From contig JBGZBY010000065.1 in the NCBI GenBank assembly GCA_041844915.1, forward strand, positions 1-6,186: a stretch of 6,186 bases of DNA, given 5' to 3'. This document shows positions 1 through 6,186 of this stretch, in pieces. The stretch is from W11650 sp041844915. Its GTDB lineage: Bacteria; Bacillota; Clostridia; Lachnospirales; Vallitaleaceae. A program made the translations under genes and the position numbers. Below the pieces are notes generated by a model that saw only the letters and a list, made by a program, of their open reading frames with translations, was not told the origin of the DNA and searched no databases. Position 1 is the first letter of the stretch. Each line of letters begins with the position of its first letter.

Positions 1-55
1 AAAATATATTTGATCTGCCGCCGGATATGCGGCCGGATCGCAATAAGGAGATGCT
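1..55 (+). promoter_or_regulatory. Leader of the GntR gene with hairpin and direct repeat (possible operator)
   Basis: Seen: a TATATT hexamer at 5-10 could serve as a -10 element, but its -35 would lie outside the window. Just downstream, GCCGC (17-21) pairs with GCGGC (29-33) around a 7-base loop. The hexamer CCGGAT occurs twice, at 21-26 and 33-38, and GATC flanks the block at 12-15 and 36-39. AAGGAG at 45-50 is the ribosome binding site, five bases before the ATG at 56. Inference: a GC-rich symmetric block next to a possible start of transcription suits an autoregulatory operator, but it does not match any GntR operator consensus that I can recall, and the call is weak. Confidence 0.3.
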
Positions 56-769
56 ATGGCAGAAAAAAGAATTGCACAATACAAGCAAATAGAAAATGAT
101 TTGCTGCAAAAAATTAATTTAGGATATTATAAAAAGGATGATCTGATTCCGACCGAGCTGGAACTGGCCGGCACATATCGGGTATCCAGAGTAACCGTCC
201 GCAAGGCAACCGACAATTTAGTAGCTAAGGGCTTACTCCGCCGCGTTGCCGGCGTGGGTACCTTTGCCTGTCAGCCCGCCATCACTCTGATCCCCAGCTC
301 GATTCAAGGCTTTTCCGCCACCATGGCAAAGCTTGGTTTGTCGGTGCGAACCGATGTTCCTACTTTTATGCTGCAAAAGGCTCCCGCCAACATTGCCTCT
401 ATTTTAAAAATCGAAGCCGGCGAATCCGTTTATTTTATCGAACGCCTGCGCTATGGCGGCGAAGATATTTTACAGCTGGAAAAAACCTATATGTCCAGTC
501 GTCTGTATCCGGATATTTCCATAAAGATACTGCAAAATTCCAAATATCAATATTTTGAAAAAGAAAAAGGGCTTAAAATCGCCTACAGCAGTCATGCCGT
601 AACACCGATTCATCCCACTAAAAAAATTGCCGATTTATTTTCTATTCCGGTGGATACGCCCATCTTAAAGGTCGCCAACACCACATATTTAAGCAATGGT
701 CAGGTAATGGACTATACGGAGCTGATCCTGAATTCTCCCAAATACCAGCTATGCTACGAAAAGCATTAA
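56..769 (+). CDS. GntR-family transcriptional regulator, HutC/UTRA type
   Basis: Product of 237 residues, the usual size for HutC-subfamily repressors. The N-terminal winged helix-turn-helix covers about residues 5-73. Its recognition segment (about 31-55) contains IPTELELAGTYRVSRVTVRK, matching the family pattern P-[ST]-E-x-E-L ... VSR-x-TVR. The wing ends in GVGTF (66-70), where most relatives have GKGTF. The UTRA ligand-binding domain covers about 80-232 and opens with SIQGFSATMAKLG. Family knowledge: such proteins are dimeric cytoplasmic DNA-binding proteins that release DNA on binding a small molecule, often a sugar phosphate, amino sugar or amino acid derivative. The ligand cannot be told from sequence. 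The start is supported by AAGGAG at 45-50. The gene stands alone on this strand; its downstream neighbour is convergent, so its targets are probably itself or genes left of the window. Confidence 0.93.
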   Translation: MAEKRIAQYKQIENDLLQKINLGYYKKDDLIPTELELAGTYRVSRVTVRKATDNLVAKGLLRRVAGVGTFACQPAITLIPSSIQGFSATMAKLGLSVRTDVPTFMLQKAPANIASILKIEAGESVYFIERLRYGGEDILQLEKTYMSSRLYPDISIKILQNSKYQYFEKEKGLKIAYSSHAVTPIHPTKKIADLFSIPVDTPILKVANTTYLSNGQVMDYTELILNSPKYQLCYEKH

Positions 770-826
770 CTGCCCAGCATTTTTACAAGGTCTTTTAAGC
801 ATCGGAGCGGCCTCTCTTTCGGCTGT

Positions 827-1900
827 CTATTCCCCTACTAGCCATGACAGTCCCCGCGCCTTAGATAAAAGTTTAGATAACCCCAAGGAAAACAATAGCA
901 CCGAAACGGTCAGCGCAATAAGCTGGAATACATACCAAACGCTGCTCGGCACCGGAAACCGCTCCAAGCCTTTCCGATGCAATTCCAATATCAGGGGGTG
1001 GACGAGATAAATCCCATAAGAATACCTTCCGATAAGCTTCAGTAGCCTTATTCCCCAGCCGCCGCAACGGACAAGCCATGCCGATAGCCCCAGCAAAAGC
1101 AGAGAAATGCAAAAGCTGTAAAGATACCATGATGGCATATAAAGTCCTATGGCTTCTCTCGGCACATATTCAAAGCGAAAGCATTTCCACAGATAATATG
1201 CCATACTGATAAGAAGCAGTGTTCCCAGCAGAAAGCGATAGCGCCGCCACAGCTTTTCTTTCTGCTCATAAAAAAGTCCCAGCAGAAAACCCCCGTTTAG
1301 AAGAAAAAAATACCACGGAAAGGTCATCACAATATCTGGAAAATAGGGAAATATCCACTTTCCCACTCCATAATAAAACGCCAGCTGAAGCGTATACGAC
1401 AGCAAAAGCGCCGGCAGGAGCCGCAGCCGATTTGTATTTTGGGCACGGAAAAGAATGGGCAGAAAAAGATAAAGCTGTATCAAAATTATCATAAAATACA
1501 GATGGTAGTAGGCCCTTCCCCACAAAAAAATATCCAAAAGCTCCTGCGGCTCATTCATTTGCCCAAAATAAGAAAATCGGGTCATAAGCAGCTGAAAGCC
1601 CATATAGATGACCGACCATGACAAATAAGGCAGCAGCACGCGCTTTGTCTTTTTCACATAAAAGCCTTTAAACTCTATTTTTCCCTTGTTTTTTAAGGAA
1701 TAAGCCTCTACCAGAGCGCTCATCACTAAAAAAAGCGGCACGGAATATTGCAGCGCCCGATTTAGTCCAAAAATAAGCTGAAATAAAAGGCTTTTTTTGT
1801 CCATAACCGTTACCGGAAATGAGGTGATGTGAATTACCAGTACCGACAAAGCCGCAATTGCCCTGCAAATATCCAGCTCCTCCAAGTGATTTTTTTTCAT
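827..1900 (-). CDS. Membrane acyltransferase, acyltransferase-3 (OafA/YrhL-like) family
   Basis: Read from the ATG at 1900 the product has 357 residues, typical of stand-alone acyltransferase-3 proteins. It is very hydrophobic, with roughly ten predicted membrane segments. The N-terminus ELDICRAIAALSVLVIH carries the family R-x10-H signature (R13 and H24), where the His is the proposed catalytic or acyl-contacting residue. Other family marks are VKKTKRVLLPYLSW (82-95), HLYFMIILIQLYL (133-145) and the C-terminal SYGIYLVHPL (294-303). Family knowledge: these enzymes sit in the cytoplasmic membrane and move acetyl or other acyl groups onto envelope sugars, peptidoglycan, lipids or antibiotics. 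The acceptor is unknown here. An in-frame ATG at 1990 would add 30 residues, but that extension is polar, has no good ribosome binding site and lies ahead of the normal family N-terminus, so I reject it. The start of the regulator-side spacer (770-826) shows no convincing terminator. Confidence 0.9.
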   Translation of the reverse strand: MKKNHLEELDICRAIAALSVLVIHITSFPVTVMDKKSLLFQLIFGLNRALQYSVPLFLVMSALVEAYSLKNKGKIEFKGFYVKKTKRVLLPYLSWSVIYMGFQLLMTRFSYFGQMNEPQELLDIFLWGRAYYHLYFMIILIQLYLFLPILFRAQNTNRLRLLPALLLSYTLQLAFYYGVGKWIFPYFPDIVMTFPWYFFLLNGGFLLGLFYEQKEKLWRRYRFLLGTLLLISMAYYLWKCFRFEYVPREAIGLYMPSWYLYSFCISLLLLGLSAWLVRCGGWGIRLLKLIGRYSYGIYLVHPLILELHRKGLERFPVPSSVWYVFQLIALTVSVLLFSLGLSKLLSKARGLSWLVGE

Positions 1901-1909
1901 ACCGCGTTC

Positions 1910-1915
1910 TCTCCT
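1910..1915 (-). promoter_or_regulatory. Ribosome binding site that sets the acyltransferase start
   Basis: On the minus strand AGGAGA lies nine bases before the ATG at 1900. The alternative in-frame ATG at 1990 is preceded by GCTGGCGAACT, which has no AGGAGG-like core. The site therefore supports the 357-residue form over the 387-residue form. Confidence 0.75.
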
Positions 1916-1921
1916 ATTCCA

Positions 1922-1991
1922 AGCAAGCATACAAGGTATTTTCTGCTTTTTTTGCGGCAACGCTCTATTTTCGCTAATTTCAGCAAGCATA
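1922..1991. repeat. Short direct repeat AGCAAGCATA, two copies 60 bases apart
   Basis: AGCAAGCATA occurs at 1922-1931 and again at 1982-1991 on the plus strand, exactly 60 bases apart. The preceding bases are also alike (CTATTCCA and CTAATTTC), so similarity extends to roughly 18 bases. On the minus strand each copy reads TATGCTTGCT and both lie in the probable 5' leader of the acyltransferase gene. The pair could be a tandem binding site, the remains of a small duplication, or chance; the sequence does not decide. Confidence 0.5.
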
Positions 1992-2029
1992 GTTCGCCAG
2001 CTTTACTCAACTCTTAATTTTTCCCAACC

Positions 2030-2059
2030 ATCATGCCACAAGCCTTACCTGCATGGCAA
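2030..2059 (-). promoter_or_regulatory. Candidate promoter for the acyltransferase gene
   Basis: On the minus strand TTGCCA (2054-2059) is one mismatch from the -35 consensus and is followed after 18 bases by CATGAT (2030-2035), two mismatches from the -10 consensus. Transcription would begin near 2023 and leave a leader of about 120 bases containing both copies of the direct repeat. The -35 hexamer overlaps the outer arm of the inverted repeat, so the hairpin and promoter use could interact. A match of this quality can arise by chance. Confidence 0.22.
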
Positions 2060-2123
2060 ACGCAAACAGCCCCACGCATCGGCCGGCTTTTATTTCGGCG
2101 CTCGCAATGGGGCGGCTTGCCAT
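2053..2123. repeat. Long imperfect inverted repeat with two alternative outer pairings
   Basis: On the plus strand GCCCCA (2069-2074) is complementary to TGGGGC (2108-2113). After a single mismatch (2068 and 2114) the stem continues as GCAAAC (2062-2067) against GCTTGC (2115-2120) with one G-T pair. Alternatively the perfect pair ATGGCAA (2053-2059) and TTGCCAT (2117-2123) uses the same right arm. The 33-base loop contains a smaller hairpin, GCCG (2082-2085) against CGGC (2096-2099). The element begins eight bases after the CapA-family stop codon, so it would form in the 3' end of that mRNA and could act as an RNA end-stabiliser or an atypical terminator. No T-run follows it directly in either direction. 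Confidence 0.6.
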
Positions 2124-2130
2124 ATAATCG

Positions 2131-3747
2131 CTATTTTTCTGTAGCGGCTTTTATTTCCGGATGCAGATAAATATAAGTAAATCCATCATCCTCCTGCCGC
2201 ATTGAATGAATCAGACTGTCCGGCAAAAAGGCTGTTAAGCGCTTTAATACGGTATCTTTGGCATTTTGGATTCTTCCTTCTACATAAGAAGTAATTTTCA
2301 TGGACGGATCTGCCTTGGCTGCGGCGATAGAGATTTCGTTAATCGGCAGCACGGTCGCTCTGTCCTCCTGCCAAACCACAATAGTCGGCAGTACACCGAC
2401 CTTGACCAGCACCGGCTTCTCATCGTTTTTCCATTGATAAACCCATTTTATCATCGCGCCGGTATCTGTATCAGTACGGTATTCGCTTACTACTCGCTGA
2501 GAGCTGATAAAATTGCCCAGCGAATAAATTCCCGAAATATGCCACGGCAGTCCTGCTTCAAGCTCTGCCGCAGCTTCTGCCTTGTCTGCGGAGGCTTCTA
2601 CTGTTGTCTTTACCTCGGAAGCTTTTCCATCGACTGCGGCAATGCTGGCTACTTGATTTTCTGCGCCCGGATTGTTCAACGCCTCCGGCAGCACCGGCTC
2701 CTGCGGCGTTTCCGACTTCTTTAACAAAATGTCCTTGTTTTCCGCATAAATCAAGGGCTGGAGAGTATGCGGATGCGAGCCAATAACCATATCCACGCCT
2801 AGCTCAATCAGTTTTTGGGTAATCCCGGCCTGATAATTTTTTTCCGGTTTTTCCCAATACTCATTGCCATAATGCATTAGCACAAAAAGCAAATCAATGG
2901 GCTGCTCCTTTGCCTTTCTGACATCCTCGTAAAGCTTTTCAATATATTCCGCCTTATAATTGTCAAGGGTATTGACCCGATACATCTCCTCTGCCTTCAA
3001 ATAAATACCGTTGGTTGCATAGGTATAGGCAATCACGCCGATTTTTAAGCCGCCGCATTCAACAATCTTCAGAGCGTTTCTTTCTTCCGGCGTATCAAAG
3101 GTTCCTGTATAGGGCAGCCCTATCTGCCGCAAATATGCCAAAGTATTTATTACTCCATTCAAGCCCTTGTCTAGGGAATGATTATTGGCAGTACCAATAA
3201 AATCAAAGCCGGCCGCTTTCAAAGCGTCTGCCAGACTTTCCGGTGCATTGAAATTCGGATAGCCGCTATAGCCTCGGTAAGAGCTGCCGCTTTCTGATTT
3301 CGTGTTGCTGCTTCGTCCCGCCAAGGTCGTTTCCAAATTGGCAAAGGCATAATCGGCACTTTCGATAAAGGGCTGAGCGTAAACGAAGCTTTCCGTAAAA
3401 TCAAAGCTGTCACTCTCCGGTAAATAGGCTCTCTTTAGCTGCTCCTTATGCACCATGACATCCCCGACAGCCAAAAAGGAATATTCATAGTATTTATCTG
3501 ACTCCGGCAGCTTTGGCGTTTCCGCTGCGGAATCCTCGCCGCTGCTATTTCCCTCGGAAGCGGCGGCAGCTTCTGAATTTTGCGCCTTTCCCTCACTAGA
3601 ACTGACCTGCTCGGCATTTACTACAGCAGCTTCGGCAGTATTTTTCGCAGATGGCGATTTCGCCTCGCCTATACCGGTACAGGCGGTCAATAGCAAAAAA
3701 CATATCATAGCAATGCTCAGCCATCGTTTTTTCTTTTTTCCTCTCAT
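2131..3747 (-). CDS. CapA-family (PGA_cap) lipoprotein, metallophosphatase-like
   Basis: Product of 538 residues. The N-terminus is a lipoprotein signal: KKKKRW, a hydrophobic core and lipobox LTAC with the lipidated Cys at 23. A Ser/Ala/Glu-rich linker follows (about 24-85), then the CapA domain. Its metal-site motifs are all present: LAVGDVM (D96), FANLETT (E139), GTANNHSLDKG (N189, H190), LMHYGNEYW (H292), IGSHPHTLQP (H325, H327) and YSLGNFISSQ (409-417). Family knowledge: CapA/PgsA proteins resemble calcineurin-type phosphoesterases and are linked to poly-gamma-glutamate capsule, but many clostridial copies stand without capsule genes, as here, so a capsule role is not shown. It should be anchored on the outer face of the membrane. 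An Ala/Glu-rich insertion at about 338-403 splits the domain between the HPH and GNF motifs. The start is supported by GGGGGAG at 3753-3759, five bases before the ATG. It lies 41 bases after alaS and is probably co-transcribed with it. Confidence 0.9.
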   Translation of the reverse strand: MRGKKKKRWLSIAMICFLLLTACTGIGEAKSPSAKNTAEAAVVNAEQVSSSEGKAQNSEAAAASEGNSSGEDSAAETPKLPESDKYYEYSFLAVGDVMVHKEQLKRAYLPESDSFDFTESFVYAQPFIESADYAFANLETTLAGRSSNTKSESGSSYRGYSGYPNFNAPESLADALKAAGFDFIGTANNHSLDKGLNGVINTLAYLRQIGLPYTGTFDTPEERNALKIVECGGLKIGVIAYTYATNGIYLKAEEMYRVNTLDNYKAEYIEKLYEDVRKAKEQPIDLLFVLMHYGNEYWEKPEKNYQAGITQKLIELGVDMVIGSHPHTLQPLIYAENKDILLKKSETPQEPVLPEALNNPGAENQVASIAAVDGKASEVKTTVEASADKAEAAAELEAGLPWHISGIYSLGNFISSQRVVSEYRTDTDTGAMIKWVYQWKNDEKPVLVKVGVLPTIVVWQEDRATVLPINEISIAAAKADPSMKITSYVEGRIQNAKDTVLKRLTAFLPDSLIHSMRQEDDGFTYIYLHPEIKAATEK

Positions 3748-3779
3748 AGTATCTCCCCCTCATATTATGAAATCCCTGT

Positions 3780-3814
3780 CTTATATTATTAAGCTTGACT
3801 AAGCTGTTCGTCAA
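3780..3814 (-). promoter_or_regulatory. Possible internal promoter for the CapA-family gene at the end of alaS
   Basis: On the minus strand TTGACG (3809-3814) within the last alaS codons matches five of six bases of the -35 consensus. The AT-rich run after the alaS stop offers TAATAA after 17 bases (poor match), TAATAT (3783-3788) after 20 and TATAAG (3780-3785) after 23. No combination has both a good -10 and a good spacer. TTGAC and GTCAA (3810-3814 and 3795-3799) also form an inverted repeat with a 10-base centre. Read-through from alaS is at least as likely. Confidence 0.2.
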
Positions 3815-6186
3815 TAACTGTTCGCGCATGGCGCAGAGCGTCCTCTATTTTTTCGACAGATTTTCCGCCTGCTTGTGCCATCTGCGGCTTTCCACCGCCG
3901 CCGCCACCCAAAATCGGAGCGACCTGCTTGATAATGTTGCCGGAATGAATCCCCTTGGCAACCGCCGCTTCAGCCGCCATAGCAATAAGCGCAACCTTAC
4001 CTTCCTTATCTCCGGCCAGCACGACAACACCGTTTCTCATCTTATCGCGCAGATTATCGCCTAATTCTCGCAAACCATTCGCATCCATATCCTTAACTGC
4101 CGCTATAAGAATTTCCAGATCACCTGCCGCCTCTTTTTGACTCAACAATTCTTCGGCAGCGCCGCCGGAAAGCTTCGCGCTCAACTGTTCGTTTTTTGAA
4201 CGAAGTTCCTTGATTTCCTCCATAAGCTGTTCAATTTTTGTACAAACCTGATTGGTGTCTGACTTTACCAACGCGGCAATTTCCTTGAGCTTACCTTCCT
4301 CCGCCTTTAAATAGGTAAAGGCTCCCTCTGAAGTCAAGGCCTCAATTCGGCGAACTCCCGCTGCTACACTGGCTTCCGATACGATTTTAAAAAGCCCGAT
4401 CTGCGAGGTATTGGTCAAATGTGTACCTCCGCAAAGCTCAATACTATATCCGCCCATGTTTACAACGCGAACAATCTCGCCGTATTTTTCACCGAATAAT
4501 GCCATTGCCCCCTGCTTTTTCGCCTCGTCAATCGGCATTTCCTGAATGCTGATCTCCAAACCTTCGGCAATTTTGCGATTGACCTCTCTCTCGATTTGCT
4601 CCAGCTCTTCCTTACTGACTGGCTGAAAATGGGTAAAATCAAAACGCAGTCTTTCGGAGCTGACGGAAGATCCGGCTTGCTCAATATGCTCGCCCAAGAC
4701 ATTTTTCAGCGCTCTTTGCAGCAAATGCGTCGCACTGTGATTTTTAGCGGTGGCAAAGCGATTTTCTGTATCAACCCTTAACTCTGCCTGCTGATTTTTC
4801 GCAATGCTGCCGCGAAGCACCCTGCCAATATGAGCAATATTGTTGCCAACGACCTTTTTAACGTCAAAAATTTCCATTTCTCCGCTTTCCGTCTGCAAAA
4901 AGCCTCTATCCGCTAATTGTCCGCCGCTAGTCGCATAAAACGGCGTGGTCTGAACAAATACCGTAATCGTCTGTCCTTCCTCCGCCTGCTCTATAATTTC
5001 TTCTCCACAGGTCAATTCCATGATCGGAGCAGTCGCCGTCAAATTCGTATAGCCCACAAAGCAATTGGCAATTTCAATCGGCAACCTGTTATAAACGGTT
5101 TCTTTAGCGCCCATATAGTTCGTTTCTTCTCTTGCCGCTCTGGCTCTTTCTCTCTGCTCCTGCATTTCCCTAGCAAAAGCGTCCTCATCGACCGTCAAGC
5201 CGCTTTCTGCTGAAATTTCAATTGTCAGATCCAGCGGAAAACCATATGTATCGTAAAGCTTAAAGGCCTTGGCGCCTGCCAGCACCTTTTGACCGGACGC
5301 CTTGGCTTCGCTTAAATATTCCTGTAGAATCCCCAATCCCTGATCAATCGTTTCAGCAAAACGTTCTTCTTCCATAGCAATCACTTTAAGAATATGCGCT
5401 TCCTTTTCCTTCAGCTCCGGATAGCCCTGATGGCTGGTTTCAATAACCTTTTCTGCCAAGCCGCTTAAAAAGGCGCCACCAATCCCCAAAAGCCTACCGT
5501 GACGAGCCGCTCTTCGCAGCAAGCGGCGTAGCACATAGCCTCGGCCTTCGTTGGACGGCAGAATACCGTCCGAGGTCATAAAGGTAACCGAACGAATATG
5601 ATCGGTAATGACCCGTATAGAAATATCCTTCTGCTCGTTTTCGCGGTAGGTAATTCCGGCAATGCGGCAGACCTCGTCCCGAATAGCCTTGACCGTGTCC
5701 ACATCAAAAATCGAGGTTTCCTCCTGCATCACGCATGCCAGACGCTCCAGCCCCATGCCGGTATCAATATTGGGAAATTGCAGCGGCACATATTCGCCGG
5801 ATTCCATTTTTTCAAATTGGGTAAACACCAAATTCCAAACCTCCACATAGCGGTCGGCTTCGGCACCCTCCTGAAAATCACTTCCCTGATAGTATTTTTC
5901 TCCTCGGTCAAAATAAATCTCCGAGCAAGGGCCGCAGGGGCCTAGGCCATGCTCCCAGAAATTATCCGACTTGCCCATACGGATAATTCTGTCCGCTGGC
6001 ACTTTTTCCTGTAAATGCCAAATATCGGCAGCTTCATCATCTTCTTCGTAAACCGAAACATACAGCCGGTTTTCTGGGATTTCCAAGACCTTAGTAAAAA
6101 ATTCCCATGCCCACGCAATTGCCTCTTTTTTAAAGTAATCACCAAAGGAAAAATTCCCCAGCATCTCAAAGAAGGTTCCATGACGA
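3789..6186 (-). CDS. alaS: Alanyl-tRNA synthetase, 5' end beyond the window
   Basis: Charges tRNA(Ala) with alanine in the cytoplasm and hydrolyses mischarged Ser- and Gly-tRNA(Ala). The reading frame is open to the window edge: codons for RHGTFFE precede the Met at 6164, so that Met is internal and about 85 N-terminal residues, including class II motif 1, are missing. Residues are counted from that Met. The catalytic core includes EMLGNFSFGDYF (motif 2 region), WEHGLGPCGPC (70-80) and motif 3 DTGMGLERL (134-142). The tRNA-binding helical domain has ITDHIRS and GRGYVLRRLLRRAARHG (207-223). The editing domain has both zinc-ligand motifs, H476-x3-H480 and C578-x3-H582 (CGGTH), so proofreading should be intact. 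A coiled-coil linker (about 613-675) leads to the C-Ala domain with a six-glycine run and KPQMAQAGG (759-767). The loop at about 88-106 has no cysteines, unlike many clostridial relatives as I recall them. No terminator is seen before the next gene. Confidence 0.98.
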   Translation of the reverse strand, partial: RHGTFFEMLGNFSFGDYFKKEAIAWAWEFFTKVLEIPENRLYVSVYEEDDEAADIWHLQEKVPADRIIRMGKSDNFWEHGLGPCGPCSEIYFDRGEKYYQGSDFQEGAEADRYVEVWNLVFTQFEKMESGEYVPLQFPNIDTGMGLERLACVMQEETSIFDVDTVKAIRDEVCRIAGITYRENEQKDISIRVITDHIRSVTFMTSDGILPSNEGRGYVLRRLLRRAARHGRLLGIGGAFLSGLAEKVIETSHQGYPELKEKEAHILKVIAMEEERFAETIDQGLGILQEYLSEAKASGQKVLAGAKAFKLYDTYGFPLDLTIEISAESGLTVDEDAFAREMQEQRERARAAREETNYMGAKETVYNRLPIEIANCFVGYTNLTATAPIMELTCGEEIIEQAEEGQTITVFVQTTPFYATSGGQLADRGFLQTESGEMEIFDVKKVVGNNIAHIGRVLRGSIAKNQQAELRVDTENRFATAKNHSATHLLQRALKNVLGEHIEQAGSSVSSERLRFDFTHFQPVSKEELEQIEREVNRKIAEGLEISIQEMPIDEAKKQGAMALFGEKYGEIVRVVNMGGYSIELCGGTHLTNTSQIGLFKIVSEASVAAGVRRIEALTSEGAFTYLKAEEGKLKEIAALVKSDTNQVCTKIEQLMEEIKELRSKNEQLSAKLSGGAAEELLSQKEAAGDLEILIAAVKDMDANGLRELGDNLRDKMRNGVVVLAGDKEGKVALIAMAAEAAVAKGIHSGNIIKQVAPILGGGGGGKPQMAQAGGKSVEKIEDALRHARTVIDEQLSQA

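Larger units (their letters stand above)
1901..2130. other. Gene-free spacer between the CapA-family gene and the acyltransferase gene
   Basis: These 230 bases hold no credible gene in either direction. They contain a long imperfect inverted repeat at 2053-2123, a 10-base direct repeat (1922-1931 and 1982-1991), and several further copies of TGGCA/TGCCA. No classical intrinsic terminator (GC hairpin plus an immediate T-run) follows the CapA-family stop codon on the minus strand. A possible minus-strand promoter for the acyltransferase gene is listed separately. Confidence 0.7.

Noticed and set aside
751..784. Intrinsic terminator after the GntR gene
   Set aside because: ATGCT (751-755) can pair with AGCAT at 762-766 or at 776-780, the latter running into TTTT, but the stem is only five AT-containing pairs and the better-placed pairing needs a 20-base loop. 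It is too weak to call.
807..826. Hairpin in the convergent gap after the acyltransferase gene
   Set aside because: GCGGCC (807-812) and GGCTGT (821-826) form a six-pair stem only with two G-T pairs, it is weaker on the minus strand, and neither side has a T-run.
1901..1990. N-terminal extension of the acyltransferase to the in-frame ATG at 1990 (387 residues)
   Set aside because: The added 30 residues are polar and precede the usual family N-terminus, and there is no ribosome binding site ahead of 1990, while AGGAGA lies nine bases ahead of the ATG at 1900.
2266..2724. Open frame of 152 codons on the plus strand opposite the CapA-family gene
   Set aside because: It is entirely antisense to a well-supported gene, its translation is rich in Cys and Arg with no recognisable domain, and it overlaps the low-complexity insertion, whose biased codons tend to leave antisense frames open.
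5598..5945. Open frame of 115 codons on the plus strand opposite alaS
   Set aside because: It lies wholly within the highly conserved AlaRS catalytic and tRNA-binding coding region, and its translation has no recognisable features.

Overview
This window looks like ordinary chromosome from a low-to-moderate-GC Gram-positive bacterium, most likely a member of the Clostridia. The evidence is a strong purine-rich Shine-Dalgarno sequence ahead of each complete gene, a Cys-lipobox lipoprotein, and a catalytic core in alanyl-tRNA synthetase (WEHGLGPCGPCSEIYF) that resembles clostridial enzymes as I remember them. I cannot fix the family or genus, and Negativicutes or other Firmicutes remain possible.

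Layout from left to right: (1) positions 1-55 are a short leader with a hairpin and direct-repeat motif; (2) 56-769 (+) encodes a GntR-family repressor of the HutC/UTRA type; (3) 827-1900 (-) encodes a membrane acyltransferase of the acyltransferase-3 (OafA-like) family, convergent with the regulator; (4) 1901-2130 is a 230-base gene-free stretch with a long imperfect inverted repeat (2053-2123) and a 10-base direct repeat; (5) 2131-3747 (-) encodes a CapA-family lipoprotein with a metallophosphatase-like fold; (6) 3789-6186 (-) is alaS, cut by the right window edge so that its first roughly 85 codons are missing.

The three minus-strand genes read alaS, then the CapA-family gene, then the acyltransferase. 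alaS and the CapA-family gene are 41 bases apart with no terminator visible, so read-through is likely. The acyltransferase is separated by the structured 230-base spacer and probably has its own transcription or depends on read-through. The CapA-like lipoprotein and the acyltransferase may both act on the cell envelope, but the sequence does not show that they share a substrate. The GntR regulator faces them tail to tail, so it is more likely to control genes to the left of the window or itself.

I found no mobile element, CRISPR array, tRNA, rRNA or clear novel system. The most distinctive items are the structured spacer at 2053-2123, a low-complexity insertion inside the CapA domain, and a cysteine-free loop in AlaRS.
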